A DNA stretch of 64,000 nucleotides, from contig PNKX01000007.1 of NCBI GenBank assembly GCA_013822725.1, forward strand, positions 62,001 to 126,000, in the 5' to 3' direction. The notes under the pieces are model-generated. The model was not told the DNA's origin and made no database searches. It saw nothing but the letters and a program-made list of their open reading frames with translations. Position numbers and translations under genes: made by a program. Position 1 is the stretch's first letter, and the number at the start of each line of letters is the position of its first letter. The stretch comes from Pirellula sp. Lineage in GTDB: Bacteria > Planctomycetota > Planctomycetia > Pirellulales > Lacipirellulaceae. Shown one piece after another: positions 27,204-38,279 of the stretch.

Positions 27204-28241
27204 TCATGGCGTCGCAACAGCAGTCCGCCTGCCCGGCAATCGCCCGCTCAGCAACTCCGCCAGCGGCCGCGTCGTGTCGAATTCCGCCAGCACGATGCGG
27301 AACATGGCAACCATCGGCACCGCCAGGAACATGCCGACGATTCCCCAGAGCAGTCCCCAGAAGGCGAGCGCCAGCAAGATCGTCACGGGATGAAGTTCCA
27401 ACCCGTGAGCCATCAGTCGCGGCGCCACGAAGCTGCCGATGACGACGTGAATCGACGCTGGAATCGCCACGACCGCCGCGATCATCCAAGGGTTGTGAAA
27501 CTGCGCGAACGCGATCGGCAGCGGCAAGAGCGTGGCCACGATCCCGCCGACGTTCGGGATGTACGTCAGGATAAAGACGAGAAACGCAAACAGCCACGCC
27601 ATTTGCAATCCGAGCGTCCAGAGCACCAGCCCGACGAGCGTCGCCGTGAGCGTCGAGATGATCGTCATCTCGATGAGATACTCGCGAAACGTCCGCTCGA
27701 TGTCGGCCGCGATCCCGCTCCGCCGCTTATGCGAATCGCGGCCGAATAATAAAAACACGACGAAGATGATCACCAGCACGGCGTGCGAAATCGTCCCCAT
27801 CAGAATGCCGGCGCTCTGCGTGACGTACTGCGGCACGCGCTCTTCGATCTGCGCCACGACCTTCGCTTGGTCGATCTGAATGTGCCGTGCTTGCAAGTAG
27901 ACGAACAGCCGTTCGCTCAAATCGCCCACCTGCTGCCCGTACTCGCGCGCCACGGCAATCATCGCTTGAAAGGCGGCGACGAACGCCAGGCTCAGCAGCG
28001 ACAACAAGGCGGCGACCACCAACAGCGTCGTTACCACCGCCACCCAGCGGGGAAAGCGGAGCCGCGTTACCTGGTAGTCGAAGCAAGGCGCCACGACGGT
28101 CGTGATGAAGATCGCCAGCACGAACGGAATCATCACGTCGCGCGTGTACGCGAGCGCCAGCGCCAAGGCGACCGTCGCCAGGATCATCAACGACCCGACG
28201 GCCAGCCAAACTTGCTCGTTGCGGAGGTGTTTTCGTTCCAT
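27204..28241 (-). CDS. AI-2E family transporter (PerM/TqsA-like)
   Basis: About 345 residues with eight hydrophobic segments in the family layout: two at the N-terminus (LMILATVALALALAYT, DVMIPFVLAIFITTVVAP), one near residue 65, a long hydrophilic stretch (~95-145) and a C-terminal membrane half with YIPNVGGIVATLLPLPIAF and LALAFWGLLWGIVGMFLAVP, both signatures of this family. Members are proposed to export autoinducer-2 or act as ion/proton antiporters; substrate assignment is uncertain even in characterised members. The ATG at 28241 is preferred to a GTG 9 nt upstream. Convergent with the FkbM gene. Confidence 0.88.
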   Translation of the reverse strand: MERKHLRNEQVWLAVGSLMILATVALALALAYTRDVMIPFVLAIFITTVVAPCFDYQVTRLRFPRWVAVVTTLLVVAALLSLLSLAFVAAFQAMIAVAREYGQQVGDLSERLFVYLQARHIQIDQAKVVAQIEERVPQYVTQSAGILMGTISHAVLVIIFVVFLLFGRDSHKRRSGIAADIERTFREYLIEMTIISTLTATLVGLVLWTLGLQMAWLFAFLVFILTYIPNVGGIVATLLPLPIAFAQFHNPWMIAAVVAIPASIHVVIGSFVAPRLMAHGLELHPVTILLALAFWGLLWGIVGMFLAVPMVAMFRIVLAEFDTTRPLAELLSGRLPGRRTAVATP

Positions 28242-28277
28242 GAGAGTCACTCGTCGAACAGATCGCGATGGCGCATG

Positions 28278-28363
28278 CAGCCCCCGGCTCCGCCGGGGGG
28301 TCGGTCACCATGCCGGTACGCATCGTCCCGCGATGTGCTACCCCCCGGCAGAGCCGGGGGCTG
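28278..28363. repeat. 86-bp REP-like element (copy 3 of 5)
   Basis: The arms CAGCCCCCGGCTCCGCC and GGCAGAGCCGGGGGCTG enclose the conserved core CATGCCGGTACGCATCGTCC. It lies between the stop of the YXWGXW gene and the start of the AI-2E transporter gene. Confidence 0.92.
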
Positions 28364-28372
28364 CAATTGTCG

Positions 28373-29026
28373 CTACCCTTGCCAATGCGCCGGCGCCCAT
28401 TGCCACCCCAGCGCCCCTTGCACCCACTGCCCAGGAACCCAAGTCGCCGTCGGCACGACTGATTCAACGTACGCTCCGGGGATCCAGACCCATGTCCCGC
28501 GCCATTCCCAATGCCCTGGCTGCCACGCCGTCGCCACCGTCGACGCCGGCGCCGCGGGGACGACCTCTTGATACACGGGCGGAACCGCCACCGGCTTGTT
28601 GACGATCACTCCCTGATTCGCCGCGGCCCAGTGAGCGTTCTCCCAGACGTACTGGCCCCCCTGATGCTGCCAGTACCCCGGCGTCCAATAAGCGTTGCTA
28701 AACGGCGGCTGCACCCAACCGCCGCCGACCCAGGCCCAGCTGTCGGGCGTCCGATCCCAATGCCCGCCGACCCACACCCCGCCGGTCGCCGGCGCGGGCG
28801 TGATCACTTCCTGCTGCGGCACCGGAATCGGGACGTAGGTGGGCGAAATGATCGCCGGCTCTTCAACGACGGTCGGCGTCTCCACCACGGTCGGCGTTTC
28901 GACGACGGTCGGAACCTCGACGACGGCGGGGGTTTCGACGACCACTTGTGCAACGGAGTTTCCAGTGATCGCCGCCGCCATGATCAGCACGGCGCCAACC
29001 GCCAAGAGTAAAAACGTTCGTTTCAT
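28373..29026 (-). CDS. YXWGXW repeat-containing secreted protein
   Basis: 217 residues from the ATG at 29026. The signal segment LLLAVGAVLIMAAAITGNSVA is followed by an imperfect hexapeptide run (VVETPT repeated, residues ~28-55) and then Trp/Gly-rich repeats typical of the YXWGXW family: WVGGHWDRTPDSWAWVGG, WTPGYWQHQGGQYVW, WQPGHWEWRGTWVWIPG and a final LGWQWAPAHWQG. The family is widespread in planctomycetes and proteobacteria with no known biochemical role; extracytoplasmic location is expected. Its stop lies 10 bp from the 86-bp repeat at 28278-28363. Confidence 0.85.
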   Translation of the reverse strand: MKRTFLLLAVGAVLIMAAAITGNSVAQVVVETPAVVEVPTVVETPTVVETPTVVEEPAIISPTYVPIPVPQQEVITPAPATGGVWVGGHWDRTPDSWAWVGGGWVQPPFSNAYWTPGYWQHQGGQYVWENAHWAAANQGVIVNKPVAVPPVYQEVVPAAPASTVATAWQPGHWEWRGTWVWIPGAYVESVVPTATWVPGQWVQGALGWQWAPAHWQG

Positions 29027-29155
29027 CGCTTCCCCATCCATGTCGTGGTTCAAGTTGCCTGGACGATTTCGACGCTCTGCGAACCGGCCAATCTAATCGA
29101 GCCGGCTGGCGGGGGTAAACGCCAGTTCGGGACTTGATTCATGGCCGACGGAAAG

Positions 29156-29350
29156 GTAACCGCCGATGGACGCGGATAAGCGCCGATGGGTTTCTTATTC
29201 GCGTAGATTCGCGAGATTCGTGGTTAAAGAATTCGACCGCGAATCACGCGAATGGACGCGAATGAATGTAAGAAGCAGTCAGGCTACTTGATAAGTTCGC
29301 GCCTTGATCTGCGAAAATCCGCGTTCATCTGCGTTTATCCGCGGTTAATT
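29156..29350. repeat. Nested two-armed hairpin repeats (GCGGAT type enclosing GCGAAT type)
   Basis: The outer arms are 29156-29190 (GTAACCGCCGATGG...) and ~29303-29350 (the reverse-complement type ending TTTATCCGCGGTTAA). Inside the outer loop is a second inverted pair of a different word family: 29193-29225 (ATTCGCGTAGATTCGCG...) against 29235-29268 (ACCGCGAATCACGCGAAT...). One element therefore sits inside another. This fills most of the gap between the YXWGXW and P-ATPase genes. Confidence 0.82.
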
Positions 29351-29426
29351 CTTTCTTCTGAAGTTACTGTCGCGATCGCTCGCTCCGCTGGCGCGTCGCG
29401 GCTAACGTCTAATTGATGGGATGGGG

Positions 29427-31832
29427 TTACAGGTCGATGCGTCGTAGCCGCAGCGCGTTGGCGATCACCGAGACCGAACTGAGGCTCATCGCCGCCGCGG
29501 CGATCATCGGGCTGAGCAACCAGCCGAAGACGGGATAGAGGACGCCGGCGGCCAGCGGGACGCCGAGGGCGTTGTAGACGAAGGCAAAGAAGAGATTTTG
29601 GCGGATGTTGGCCATCGTCCGCTCGCTCAGCCGGCGGGCGCGGACGATGCCGCGGAGGTCCCCTTTGACGAGCGTGACGCCGGCGCTTTCCATGGCGACG
29701 TCGGTCCCGGTGCCCATCGCGATGCCGACGGCGGCTTCGGCCAGGGCAGGGGCGTCGTTCACGCCGTCGCCTGCCATGGCGACGGTGCGGCCTTCGCTCT
29801 TGAGTCGTCGCACCACTTCCACCTTCTGCTCCGGCAACACCTCCGCCTCGACGCGCGTGATGCCCAGCTGAGCGGCCACCGCCTCCGCCGTCGCGCGGCT
29901 GTCGCCGGTGAGCATGACGATCTCGATCCCCTCTTCGCGCAGCAGTCTCAACGCCTCAGCCGTCGACTCCTTGATCGGATCGGCCACGCCGAGCAACCCA
30001 GCGAGCTTCCCGTCGACGGCGACGAACATCACCGTCTGCCCCTGACGACGTTGAGCCTCGGCCGCATCGCCATGCGAGGCAATCGACGCGCGCATGTCCT
30101 CCATCAGCCGTGCATTCCCGACGGCGACGCGGCGGCCATCGACCACGGCGACGACGCCGCGACCAGTCGTCGATTGAAAGTCGCTCGCATGGCCCAGCGC
30201 AACTCCGCGTTTCTCGGCGCCGCGCACGATCGCGGCCGCGACCGGATGTTCGCTCCCGCGCTCTACACTGGCGGCGAGTTGCAACAGGTCAGCCTCGCTC
30301 CAACCTTCGCTCGGCGTCACCGCGACCAGTCGCGGCTTCCCCTCGGTGAGGGTTCCCGTCTTGTCGACGACGAGCGTGTTCACCCGCTCGAGCGTCTGCA
30401 GCGCCTCGGCGTCGCGGACCAGCACCCCCGCTGCGGCGCCGCGGCCAACGGCGACCATGATCGACATCGGCGTCGCGAGTCCCAGAGCGCAAGGACACGC
30501 AATGATCAACACCGCGACTGCGTTCACGAGCGCGTAAGCCAACCGCGGCTGCGGGCCGATTGCCGCCCACGCCATGAACGTGATGACCGCCGCGGCCAAC
30601 ACCGCCGGCACAAAGTACGCGGCGACTTGATCGGCCAGCCGCTGGATCGGCGCTCGGCTCCGCTGGGCTTGGCCGACCATCTGAATGATCTGAGCGAGCA
30701 TCGTCTCGCTGCCGACGCGCTCGGCCGTCATCACCAGCGAGCCGGTCCCGTTCACCGTCCCGCCGATGACGCGCTCGCCGGCGCTCTTCTCGACGGGAAT
30801 CGGTTCCCCCGTGATCATCGATTCATCGACGTAGCTGGCGCCGTCGACGACGCTCCCGTCGACCGGCACCTTCTCGCCCGGGCGAACGCGCAGCCGATCG
30901 CCAGCGGCCACTTCGTCGAGCGGCACATCCTCTTCGCGACCATCAGCGGCAATACGGCGCGCGAGCTTCGGCGCCAGGTCGAGCAGGGCGCGAATCGCGG
31001 CGCCCGTCTGATGGCGGGCCCGAAGTTCCAGCACTTGCCCGAGCAATACCAGCGTGATGATCGTCGCGGCCGCCTCAAAATAGAGGGCCACTTCGCCATG
31101 CATACGGAACGACTCGGGAAACCACTGCGGAGCGAGCGCCGCGACGAGGCTGTAGAGATACGCCGTCCCCGTGCCGATGCCGATCAGCGTGAACATATTG
31201 AGCGAGCGGTTCTCGATCGATCGCCACGTCCGCACGAAGAAGGGCCAGCCTCCCCACAGCACGACCGGCGTCGCGAGCGCGAGTTCCACGAGCGGCAGCG
31301 TCCGTCCCGGGAACCAGGCGTGGAACCGCTCGACAAAGAACATCCGCGCCATCGCCAGGATGACGAGCGGCACAGTCAGCGCGGCGCAAACCCAGAACCG
31401 CCGCGTCATGTCGACGAGTTCGGCGTTCGGCTCGTCGCTCGCGGCGACGGTCATCGGCTCCAGCGCCATCCCGCAGATAGGGCAATCGCCGGACCGATCG
31501 CGCACGATCTCTGGATGCATCGGGCAGGTGTACTGGCCCGACGCGATTGCTCCATGAACTGTCGCGGCCTTCGGCTTGTCGCCGCCGTGGTGGCAGCAGC
31601 TACCCTGCGAGACGTCGCCGCCTCCTGACGTCTTCGACGCGTCGAGATACTTCCCCGGCTCGGCGGTAAACTTCTCTAAACAACCGCGGCTGCAGAAGTA
31701 GTAAGTCGTGTGCGCATGCTCCGTATGGAGCTTCGCCGTCGCGGGATTGACCGTCATCCCGCAAACCGGATCGAGCGTCTTCGGCGCGGCGCTCGATCCC
31801 GGCAGCGAAATATCGTGAAGTTGATGGTCCAT
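29427..31832 (-). CDS. Copper-type P1B ATPase with N-terminal YHS and heavy-metal-binding domains
   Basis: 801 residues. In order: a YHS/TRASH-like domain ([25 protein letters not shown]), a Cys/His heavy-metal-binding segment ([22 protein letters not shown]), eight transmembrane helices including the metal-selecting [11 protein letters not shown] (CPC motif), actuator motif GEPIPVEKS, phosphorylation site [13 protein letters not shown], the HP motif (SEHPVAAAI) and [16 protein letters not shown] plus this N-terminus matches Cu+/Ag+ exporters (CopA/CopB/SilP-like). It pumps metal from the cytoplasm using ATP. No adjacent regulator or chaperone gene is present. The upstream gap is occupied by nested repeats. 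Confidence 0.95.
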   Translation of the reverse strand: MDHQLHDISLPGSSAAPKTLDPVCGMTVNPATAKLHTEHAHTTYYFCSRGCLEKFTAEPGKYLDASKTSGGGDVSQGSCCHHGGDKPKAATVHGAIASGQYTCPMHPEIVRDRSGDCPICGMALEPMTVAASDEPNAELVDMTRRFWVCAALTVPLVILAMARMFFVERFHAWFPGRTLPLVELALATPVVLWGGWPFFVRTWRSIENRSLNMFTLIGIGTGTAYLYSLVAALAPQWFPESFRMHGEVALYFEAAATIITLVLLGQVLELRARHQTGAAIRALLDLAPKLARRIAADGREEDVPLDEVAAGDRLRVRPGEKVPVDGSVVDGASYVDESMITGEPIPVEKSAGERVIGGTVNGTGSLVMTAERVGSETMLAQIIQMVGQAQRSRAPIQRLADQVAAYFVPAVLAAAVITFMAWAAIGPQPRLAYALVNAVAVLIIACPCALGLATPMSIMVAVGRGAAAGVLVRDAEALQTLERVNTLVVDKTGTLTEGKPRLVAVTPSEGWSEADLLQLAASVERGSEHPVAAAIVRGAEKRGVALGHASDFQSTTGRGVVAVVDGRRVAVGNARLMEDMRASIASHGDAAEAQRRQGQTVMFVAVDGKLAGLLGVADPIKESTAEALRLLREEGIEIVMLTGDSRATAEAVAAQLGITRVEAEVLPEQKVEVVRRLKSEGRTVAMAGDGVNDAPALAEAAVGIAMGTGTDVAMESAGVTLVKGDLRGIVRARRLSERTMANIRQNLFFAFVYNALGVPLAAGVLYPVFGWLLSPMIAAAAMSLSSVSVIANALRLRRIDL

Positions 31833-31879
31833 CGCATCGGCTCCTGAACGGCTTCCGTCACTGGCAACCCAGTATAATA

Positions 31880-32092
31880 AACCGCCAAGAACGCCAAGGA
31901 CGCCAAGGGAAGGCTGAAGGCATTTAACCGCGAATCACGCGAATCTTCGCGAATGAAGACTGGACAGGATCACAAGATTGTCATGAATCGACAGGATTGG
32001 GAGACGGCTCTTCATCCTGTTAATCCGCTCCATCCTGTGATCCTGTCAAAAAATCCATTCGCGTCGATTCGCGTGATTCGCGGTTTCACTGC
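31880..32092. repeat. Nested hairpin repeats of three word families
   Basis: A lone GCCAAG-type arm (31880-31908) is followed by a GCGAAT-type pair (31924-31956 with 32055-32086). Inside that pair's loop is an ACAGGAT-type pair (31961-31999 with 32014-32047). Each arm is built of about 9-nt units. The block spans almost the entire gap between pckG and the P-ATPase gene. Confidence 0.85.
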
Positions 32093-32119
32093 ATTGATTG
32101 AGAAGACCTGGAACTCAAA

Positions 32120-33970
<1,851 letters not shown>

Positions 33971-34237
33971 GATTCGGTCTCCTTCCAAAAACGTGAGTCA
34001 GCGGCGGACGGCCAGCAATGGCAGTGTACGGTTTGTCTTCCGGCGATGCTTGCTGATTTCGTTCGAACTGAACCGCAAACCGCGGTCCAGATGCGCTCTA
34101 TCGCTCAACTCGAACGACAATCCCTTGAAAACCGGGCGGTTCCGTCAACCGCCGATCGGCGCCTCGGCTCAATTCGCACAATCAAGACCGCAGAAAGTGT
34201 GCGAACCGGCGCGCAGCGCGAAGCATTGTCGCGCGCG

Positions 34238-34260
34238 GCGGGACTGAAAGCGAGTCCCGC
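34238..34260 (-). terminator. Hairpin after the PIN toxin gene
   Basis: A perfect 8-bp stem GCGGGACT/AGTCCCGC with a 7-nt loop lies 10 bp past the toxin stop. There is no clear T-run, so it is a weak or factor-assisted terminator at best. Confidence 0.45.
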
Positions 34261-34269
34261 CCGTCAAGA

Positions 34270-34719
34270 TTACGCGGTGGCGGGCGGAAATGTCGCTGCG
34301 GATGAAGGAAGGATGACAGCAATCTCGCTGATGCGAGCGAAGTCCTGTTCGTTGAATGTCAGCAAATGCGTGATGCCGTGCCGTACCATGGCCGCAACGA
34401 GCCGCGCGTCGTGAGCCTTCTTTCCTACGATCGCGTATCGACTAACAAGGTCTCGCCAAGCCTCGAAGATCGAATCGACGTCGAGCATAACTACAAAGCG
34501 AGCGCAAAACTTATCTAGATCGGCTGCCGCTTCATCAGCAGTCATCCCCAGACCATTATTGGCGGCTGGGCGAGTGGCGACGACCCAGTATTCGTACAAA
34601 ACCTGGGGAACCAAAACTAGCTCATGGCCGGAAGCCGCCAGTTGGCGCAGAGCGTCGATCGACGTTTTATGCTCGGAATCAGCCGGGTTGGCAGTCCGGA
34701 TCAGAATGTTCGCGTCCAC
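34270..34719 (-). CDS. PIN-domain ribonuclease toxin (VapC-like), 5' end anomalous
   Basis: About 149 residues from the GTG at 34719. PIN-domain acidic residues are visible: Asp2 (VDANILIR), Glu in VLYEYWVVA, Asp in KKAHDARLVA and Asp in FNEQDFARI. These bind Mg2+ for RNA cleavage. The first beta-strand of the domain (TKILVDAN) lies upstream of the GTG and in frame, but is preceded only by the antitoxin's TGA stop, with no ATG, GTG or TTG in that frame. A TTG overlapping the antitoxin stop (TTGA) exists one frame off. Either a frameshift has hit the start, or an unusual initiation is used. It follows the antitoxin by 21 bp at most. Confidence 0.75.
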   Translation of the reverse strand: MDANILIRTANPADSEHKTSIDALRQLAASGHELVLVPQVLYEYWVVATRPAANNGLGMTADEAAADLDKFCARFVVMLDVDSIFEAWRDLVSRYAIVGKKAHDARLVAAMVRHGITHLLTFNEQDFARISEIAVILPSSAATFPPATA

Positions 34720-34740
34720 GAGAATCTTCGTGAGTCGCGC

Positions 34741-34992
34741 TCAATAAATACTCTCGCGGCTATCATCGACAAAAGTATGGACCGGGCGATGGCTATCCGC
34801 CCATTCCTTAATGTCTTTGATCCATTCCTCCGTAGATTGCTTCATCGCCGGGTTTTTGTCGACCACGACTTTGGTCTTTTCACGCAGGGCTTGGACCGCT
34901 TGATTTAGCGCATCCTCGCGACTGGGGAAAACTCCGGTCGCAACAGCTTGCTCTAGAAAGCGCTCGTTATCGGAGGTTAGGCCAGTAACCAT
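34741..34992 (-). CDS. ParD/CopG-like antitoxin
   Basis: 83 residues from the ATG at 34992, with AAGGAG 7 nt upstream. The N-terminal half resembles ribbon-helix-helix ParD antitoxins (TSDNERFLEQAVATGVFPSR, EDALNQAVQALREK): a DNA-binding dimer that represses its own operon. The C-terminal half (EEWIKDIKEWADSHRPVHTF) is the likely toxin-binding tail. It ends ESIY-TGA directly before, and in the same frame as, the PIN toxin coding sequence. Confidence 0.8.
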   Translation of the reverse strand: MVTGLTSDNERFLEQAVATGVFPSREDALNQAVQALREKTKVVVDKNPAMKQSTEEWIKDIKEWADSHRPVHTFVDDSRESIY

Positions 34993-35134
34993 CGATCGCT
35001 CCTTAGACTTTCGTGCCCAGCAACGGCAACAACACTTTGCGCCAATTCTGAATCGAACCATTCACGCCGTTGATCTCCAGCGTGGCTTCATCGTGGTCGA
35101 TCTAGACCAACTCGTCGCAACCGCCGTACTTGAA

Positions 35135-35716
35135 CTAATCTATCGGAGCTGCGAGTGACGGGCCGTCGTTGCCAATCGATGTTGGCTCCGCAGTTAGCAA
35201 GCCGCCGCCGTAAGCAAGCTTGACGGAGTTCGTGGCCTCTGGAACCGAGAAGACCAAAAGCACTCTTAGCGGACCGCCTGCGCCAGGCCAGTCGGTGTCC
35301 GCTGCATCTTGGAGCACCTGACCATCCTGCGACATTAGTTCGATATGGGGATACCCGCCGAGACCTTCATTGGAGGCGCCGTCCAGCAACTCAACGTCAT
35401 CGAGATCGAGCCCGTCGCCGTAGTCGCGAAACTCTACGTCTACGCCCACTAACTTGGCGCCCGCCTCAGGGTCGTGGTAGCTGTATCCCTGATAGGCATA
35501 AGCTCTATGGATGGTCGTGGTGATTCCTTCCATTACAGGTAGTTCAGCCGCGAATTTACTTTCGACAGCTTCTACTACTTCGGACGGCGGCGTCCCAGAG
35601 TCATTCGCAGGTTGAGCAGGAAGCGGCGGCGCTTCGCAACCGCTGGTTATCAGGACAGCTACGATAGCCCACAACCATCCGCGAATTGCTTCGAGTTGCT
35701 TCACTGCAATACTCAC
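35135..35716 (-). CDS. Lipoprotein of unknown function
   Basis: 193 residues from a GTG at 35716. The N-terminal helix (IRGWLWAIVAVLITSGC) ends in a lipobox. The mature chain is acidic: a Pro-rich linker, then a single small domain with YAYQGYSYHDPEAG, VDVEFRDYGDGLDLDDVELLDG and VLLVFSVPEATNSVKLAYGGG. No family was recognised. It lies 9 bp downstream of ilvB on the same strand, so it is probably co-transcribed with it, although a functional link to amino-acid synthesis is not obvious. Confidence 0.65.
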   Translation of the reverse strand: MSIAVKQLEAIRGWLWAIVAVLITSGCEAPPLPAQPANDSGTPPSEVVEAVESKFAAELPVMEGITTTIHRAYAYQGYSYHDPEAGAKLVGVDVEFRDYGDGLDLDDVELLDGASNEGLGGYPHIELMSQDGQVLQDAADTDWPGAGGPLRVLLVFSVPEATNSVKLAYGGGLLTAEPTSIGNDGPSLAAPID

Positions 35717-35725
35717 AAATGAAAA

Positions 35726-37504
35726 TTACTCTTTAATCAAATCCCGCACCGTCTTGCCGCCCGGGATCATCGGCAACACATGCTCCTGATACGGTGCAGC
35801 CACGTCGAGCACATATGGCCCGTCGTGGGCGATCATCTCTTCGATCGCCGCCGGCAGGTCGGATTTCTTGTCGACGTAGGCGGCGCCGCAGCCGAAGCCC
35901 TTGGCGATGCCGACAAAGTTCGGATAGCGCTCGGCCTGATTGAGCGAACCAATGCCGTCTCCCTGGCCCGACCACTCGGGATTATCGATGGGGCCGAGAT
36001 ACGTGTGGGCCCGATTGCCTTGCATGAACCGGTCTTCCCACTGCACGACCATGCCAAGGTGCTGGTTATTAAGCAGCAGCACCTTCACCGGCAGCTTTTC
36101 GCAGACGCAGGTGGCGAGTTCCTGGATGTTCATCAGGAAGCTGCCGTCGCCGTCGATGTCGAAGCAAAGGCGGCCCGGATTGGCGGCCTGAGCGCCCATC
36201 GCGGCGGGGAGGCCGAAGCCCATCGTGCCCAAACCGCTGCTGCAGAGCCAACGACGCGGTTCGAGGAACTTGTAAAACTGCGCGGCCCACATCTGATGCT
36301 GACCGACGCCCACGGCAATGACCGGGTCTTTCTCGATCGTCATTTCCCACAGCGTGCGGATCGCGTGCTGCTGGAGAATGCCGGGGTACTGCTCGTTGTA
36401 CTTGAAGGGCTCGTCGCTCTTCCAACGCATGCACTGTTCGACCCAGTCGGAAATATCCTCCGGGGCTTCGACGATCTTGTTGAGCTCGTCGAGGGCGAAC
36501 TTCACGTCGCTGCAGACCGGAATGTGCGCCGGCTTGTTCTTGTTCAGCTCCGAGGCATCGATGTCGACGTGGATGATCTTGCCATGCTTGCAGAACTCTT
36601 CGACCTTGCCGGTGACGCGGTCGTCGAAGCGCACGCCGAGCGCGATCAAGAGGTCGGCCTGATCGACGGCATAGTTCGCGTAGACCGAGCCATGCATGCC
36701 GAGCATGTCGAGGCAGAGCGGATCGGTCGACGGGTAAATGCCGAGGCCCATGACCGTCGTGGTGATCGGAATGCCGGTCTTCGCGACGAGTTTGCGGAGC
36801 GACTCTTTTGCCTCGGCGGTGACGATGCCGCCGCCGGCGTAGATGATCGGCCGACGAGCCCGCTTGATCGCGGCCGCCATCTGGTTGATTTGTTCCGGCC
36901 GAGCCTTCGGCGACTCGATCTTGTAGCCGGGCAGGTTCAGCGGCTCGTGGTAGTTCGGCACGCACGTGTCCATCTGGACGTTCTTCGGCATGTCGATGAG
37001 CACCGGACCGGGGCGACCGGTGGTAGCGATGACGAACGCCTCGCGAACGACGCGAGCAAGATCGTTCACGTCGGTCACCAGGTAGTGGTGCTTCGTGATG
37101 CCGCGGCAGACTTCGACGATCGGCGTTTCTTGGAACGCATCGGTGCCGATGACGGCGGTCGGGACTTGGCCCGTGATCGCGATGAGCGGGATGCTATCAA
37201 GCTTGGCGTCGGCGATGGCGGTGACGAGGTTCGTCGCGCCGGGACCGCTGGTCGCCATACAGACGCCGACCTGGCCGGTGCTGCGGGCCCAACCTTGGGC
37301 GGCGAACGCGCCGCCTTGCTCGTGGCGGGGCAGGATCGTCCGTAGCTTATCGCCGAAGCGGGTAAGGGCCTGATGCAGCGGCATGCTGCAGCCGCCGGGG
37401 TAGGCGAAGATCGTCTCGACCCCGTGGTTAACCAGCGATTGCACCAAGATATCGGCGCCACTGACTAACTCTTCCTTCGCGCGGGGTTTCTCGATCGTTG
37501 CCAT
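35726..37504 (-). CDS. ilvB: Acetolactate synthase large (catalytic) subunit
   Basis: 592 residues, normal length. The ThDP-dependent enzyme carries [16 protein letters not shown] (with the catalytic Glu in [16 protein letters not shown]), [14 protein letters not shown], the FAD-binding middle domain ([30 protein letters not shown]) and the ThDP motif [17 protein letters not shown] with the downstream [17 protein letters not shown]. It makes acetolactate or acetohydroxybutyrate for branched-chain amino acids. The regulatory subunit gene (ilvN) is not adjacent: a lipoprotein gene follows instead. The ATG at 37504 is well placed. Confidence 0.95.
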   Translation of the reverse strand: MATIEKPRAKEELVSGADILVQSLVNHGVETIFAYPGGCSMPLHQALTRFGDKLRTILPRHEQGGAFAAQGWARSTGQVGVCMATSGPGATNLVTAIADAKLDSIPLIAITGQVPTAVIGTDAFQETPIVEVCRGITKHHYLVTDVNDLARVVREAFVIATTGRPGPVLIDMPKNVQMDTCVPNYHEPLNLPGYKIESPKARPEQINQMAAAIKRARRPIIYAGGGIVTAEAKESLRKLVAKTGIPITTTVMGLGIYPSTDPLCLDMLGMHGSVYANYAVDQADLLIALGVRFDDRVTGKVEEFCKHGKIIHVDIDASELNKNKPAHIPVCSDVKFALDELNKIVEAPEDISDWVEQCMRWKSDEPFKYNEQYPGILQQHAIRTLWEMTIEKDPVIAVGVGQHQMWAAQFYKFLEPRRWLCSSGLGTMGFGLPAAMGAQAANPGRLCFDIDGDGSFLMNIQELATCVCEKLPVKVLLLNNQHLGMVVQWEDRFMQGNRAHTYLGPIDNPEWSGQGDGIGSLNQAERYPNFVGIAKGFGCGAAYVDKKSDLPAAIEEMIAHDGPYVLDVAAPYQEHVLPMIPGGKTVRDLIKE

Positions 37505-37763
37505 GGTGGCGCCTCAGCTCTGCAAATGTCGGGTAAGGGAAGGGGCGGCGGCGTAGGACGCCCGGCCAGAAAGCTCCGTAAACCTGTTTATGGTAAACGG
37601 ATGGGTGGCCGGAAACAACCTTTGGAGCCCGTGGCGGGGTTCCGGAGGCTGACGCTTCCGGCTCGCCGGCGGGGCGGTCATGCCGAACTTTCCGGTTGAT
37701 AGGAAAGGGAGGTAGACCGGCCGCCAAAGGTTCGGAGGGTCGCCGTTGCGGCGATTGGGCCCC
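37505..37763. promoter_or_regulatory. ilvB leader region with inverted repeats
   Basis: 259 bp without a gene. It contains the palindrome GTTTATGGTAAAC (~37589-37601), a REP-like hairpin CCGGAGGC/GCTTCCGG (37642-37661), and complementary blocks AACCTTTGG (~37617-37625) and CCAAAGGTT (~37724-37732). An attenuator is possible but no leader peptide rich in Leu/Ile/Val was seen. Confidence 0.35.
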
Positions 37764-37982
37764 TTACGCGTTCACTCGGCGAGGAATCGTGAAGGAATAG
37801 AGAACCACCACGGCGCCCCCTCCCATGAGGCTCCAGGGCGCCCAATCGGGTGGAACTACCACTTTCTGCTCAGCCGAAGGTGAATTCTCAGGCTTTTTGA
37901 GGACAGCGCGTTCCACGGCGAGGGCTTCGACGCCCAGCAGGCAGCTGTAGACGCCCAGGGCGAGAAACAGGGAGCGAAACAT
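37764..37982 (-). CDS. Small membrane protein, two hydrophobic segments
   Basis: 72 residues. The ATG at 37982 has AGGAG 8 nt upstream, which decides the start over a longer in-frame extension. A first hydrophobic segment (SLFLALGVYSCLLGVEALAV) is followed by a charged, Pro-containing stretch (~22-46) and a second hydrophobic segment (WSLMGGGAVVVLYSFTI), ending in a basic tail (PRRVNA). Both ends would face the same side. No named family is recognised. Confidence 0.65.
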   Translation of the reverse strand: MFRSLFLALGVYSCLLGVEALAVERAVLKKPENSPSAEQKVVVPPDWAPWSLMGGGAVVVLYSFTIPRRVNA

Positions 37983-38279
37983 GTGACGGACTCCTGGCCG
38001 AAGAGGGGAGGGCGATCGTTCGGCGCGGGGTCGCTCGCGGGACCAGCATCGATCCGCGCAGCAGACTCCTAACATGACTATCGGAACGGCGTGCTGGCGC
38101 CCTCCAACATGCACGCTAAAGTCCGTGCGGAGAACAGCGGCCGACGTGCGGGGTTCCGCGGATTATTTGGATTGTCAGGGAAACATTAAGCCCGACAGCT
38201 CGTATTGAGCGACTTCTAGGCAGAAGGTAGCATCTCGACGCCGTACCGCTCACGGCGCCAGTCACCGAGAACCGCCGTC
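37983..38279. other. Intergenic region, nothing recognised
   Basis: About 297 bp between the divergent small membrane protein and the glycosyltransferase gene. Apart from the ribosome-binding site of the former, no motif or repeat was seen. Confidence 0.4.

Noticed and set aside
29598-31628. 676-codon open frame antisense to the copper ATPase
   Set aside because: Opposite strand encodes all P-type ATPase motifs; the antisense product has no recognisable domain.
35780-37345. 521-codon open frame antisense to ilvB
   Set aside because: Antisense shadow of a conserved enzyme gene.
37505-37763. T-box or branched-chain amino-acid attenuator before ilvB
   Set aside because: No T-box sequence, no leader peptide rich in Leu/Ile/Val and no clear terminator/antiterminator pair could be drawn.
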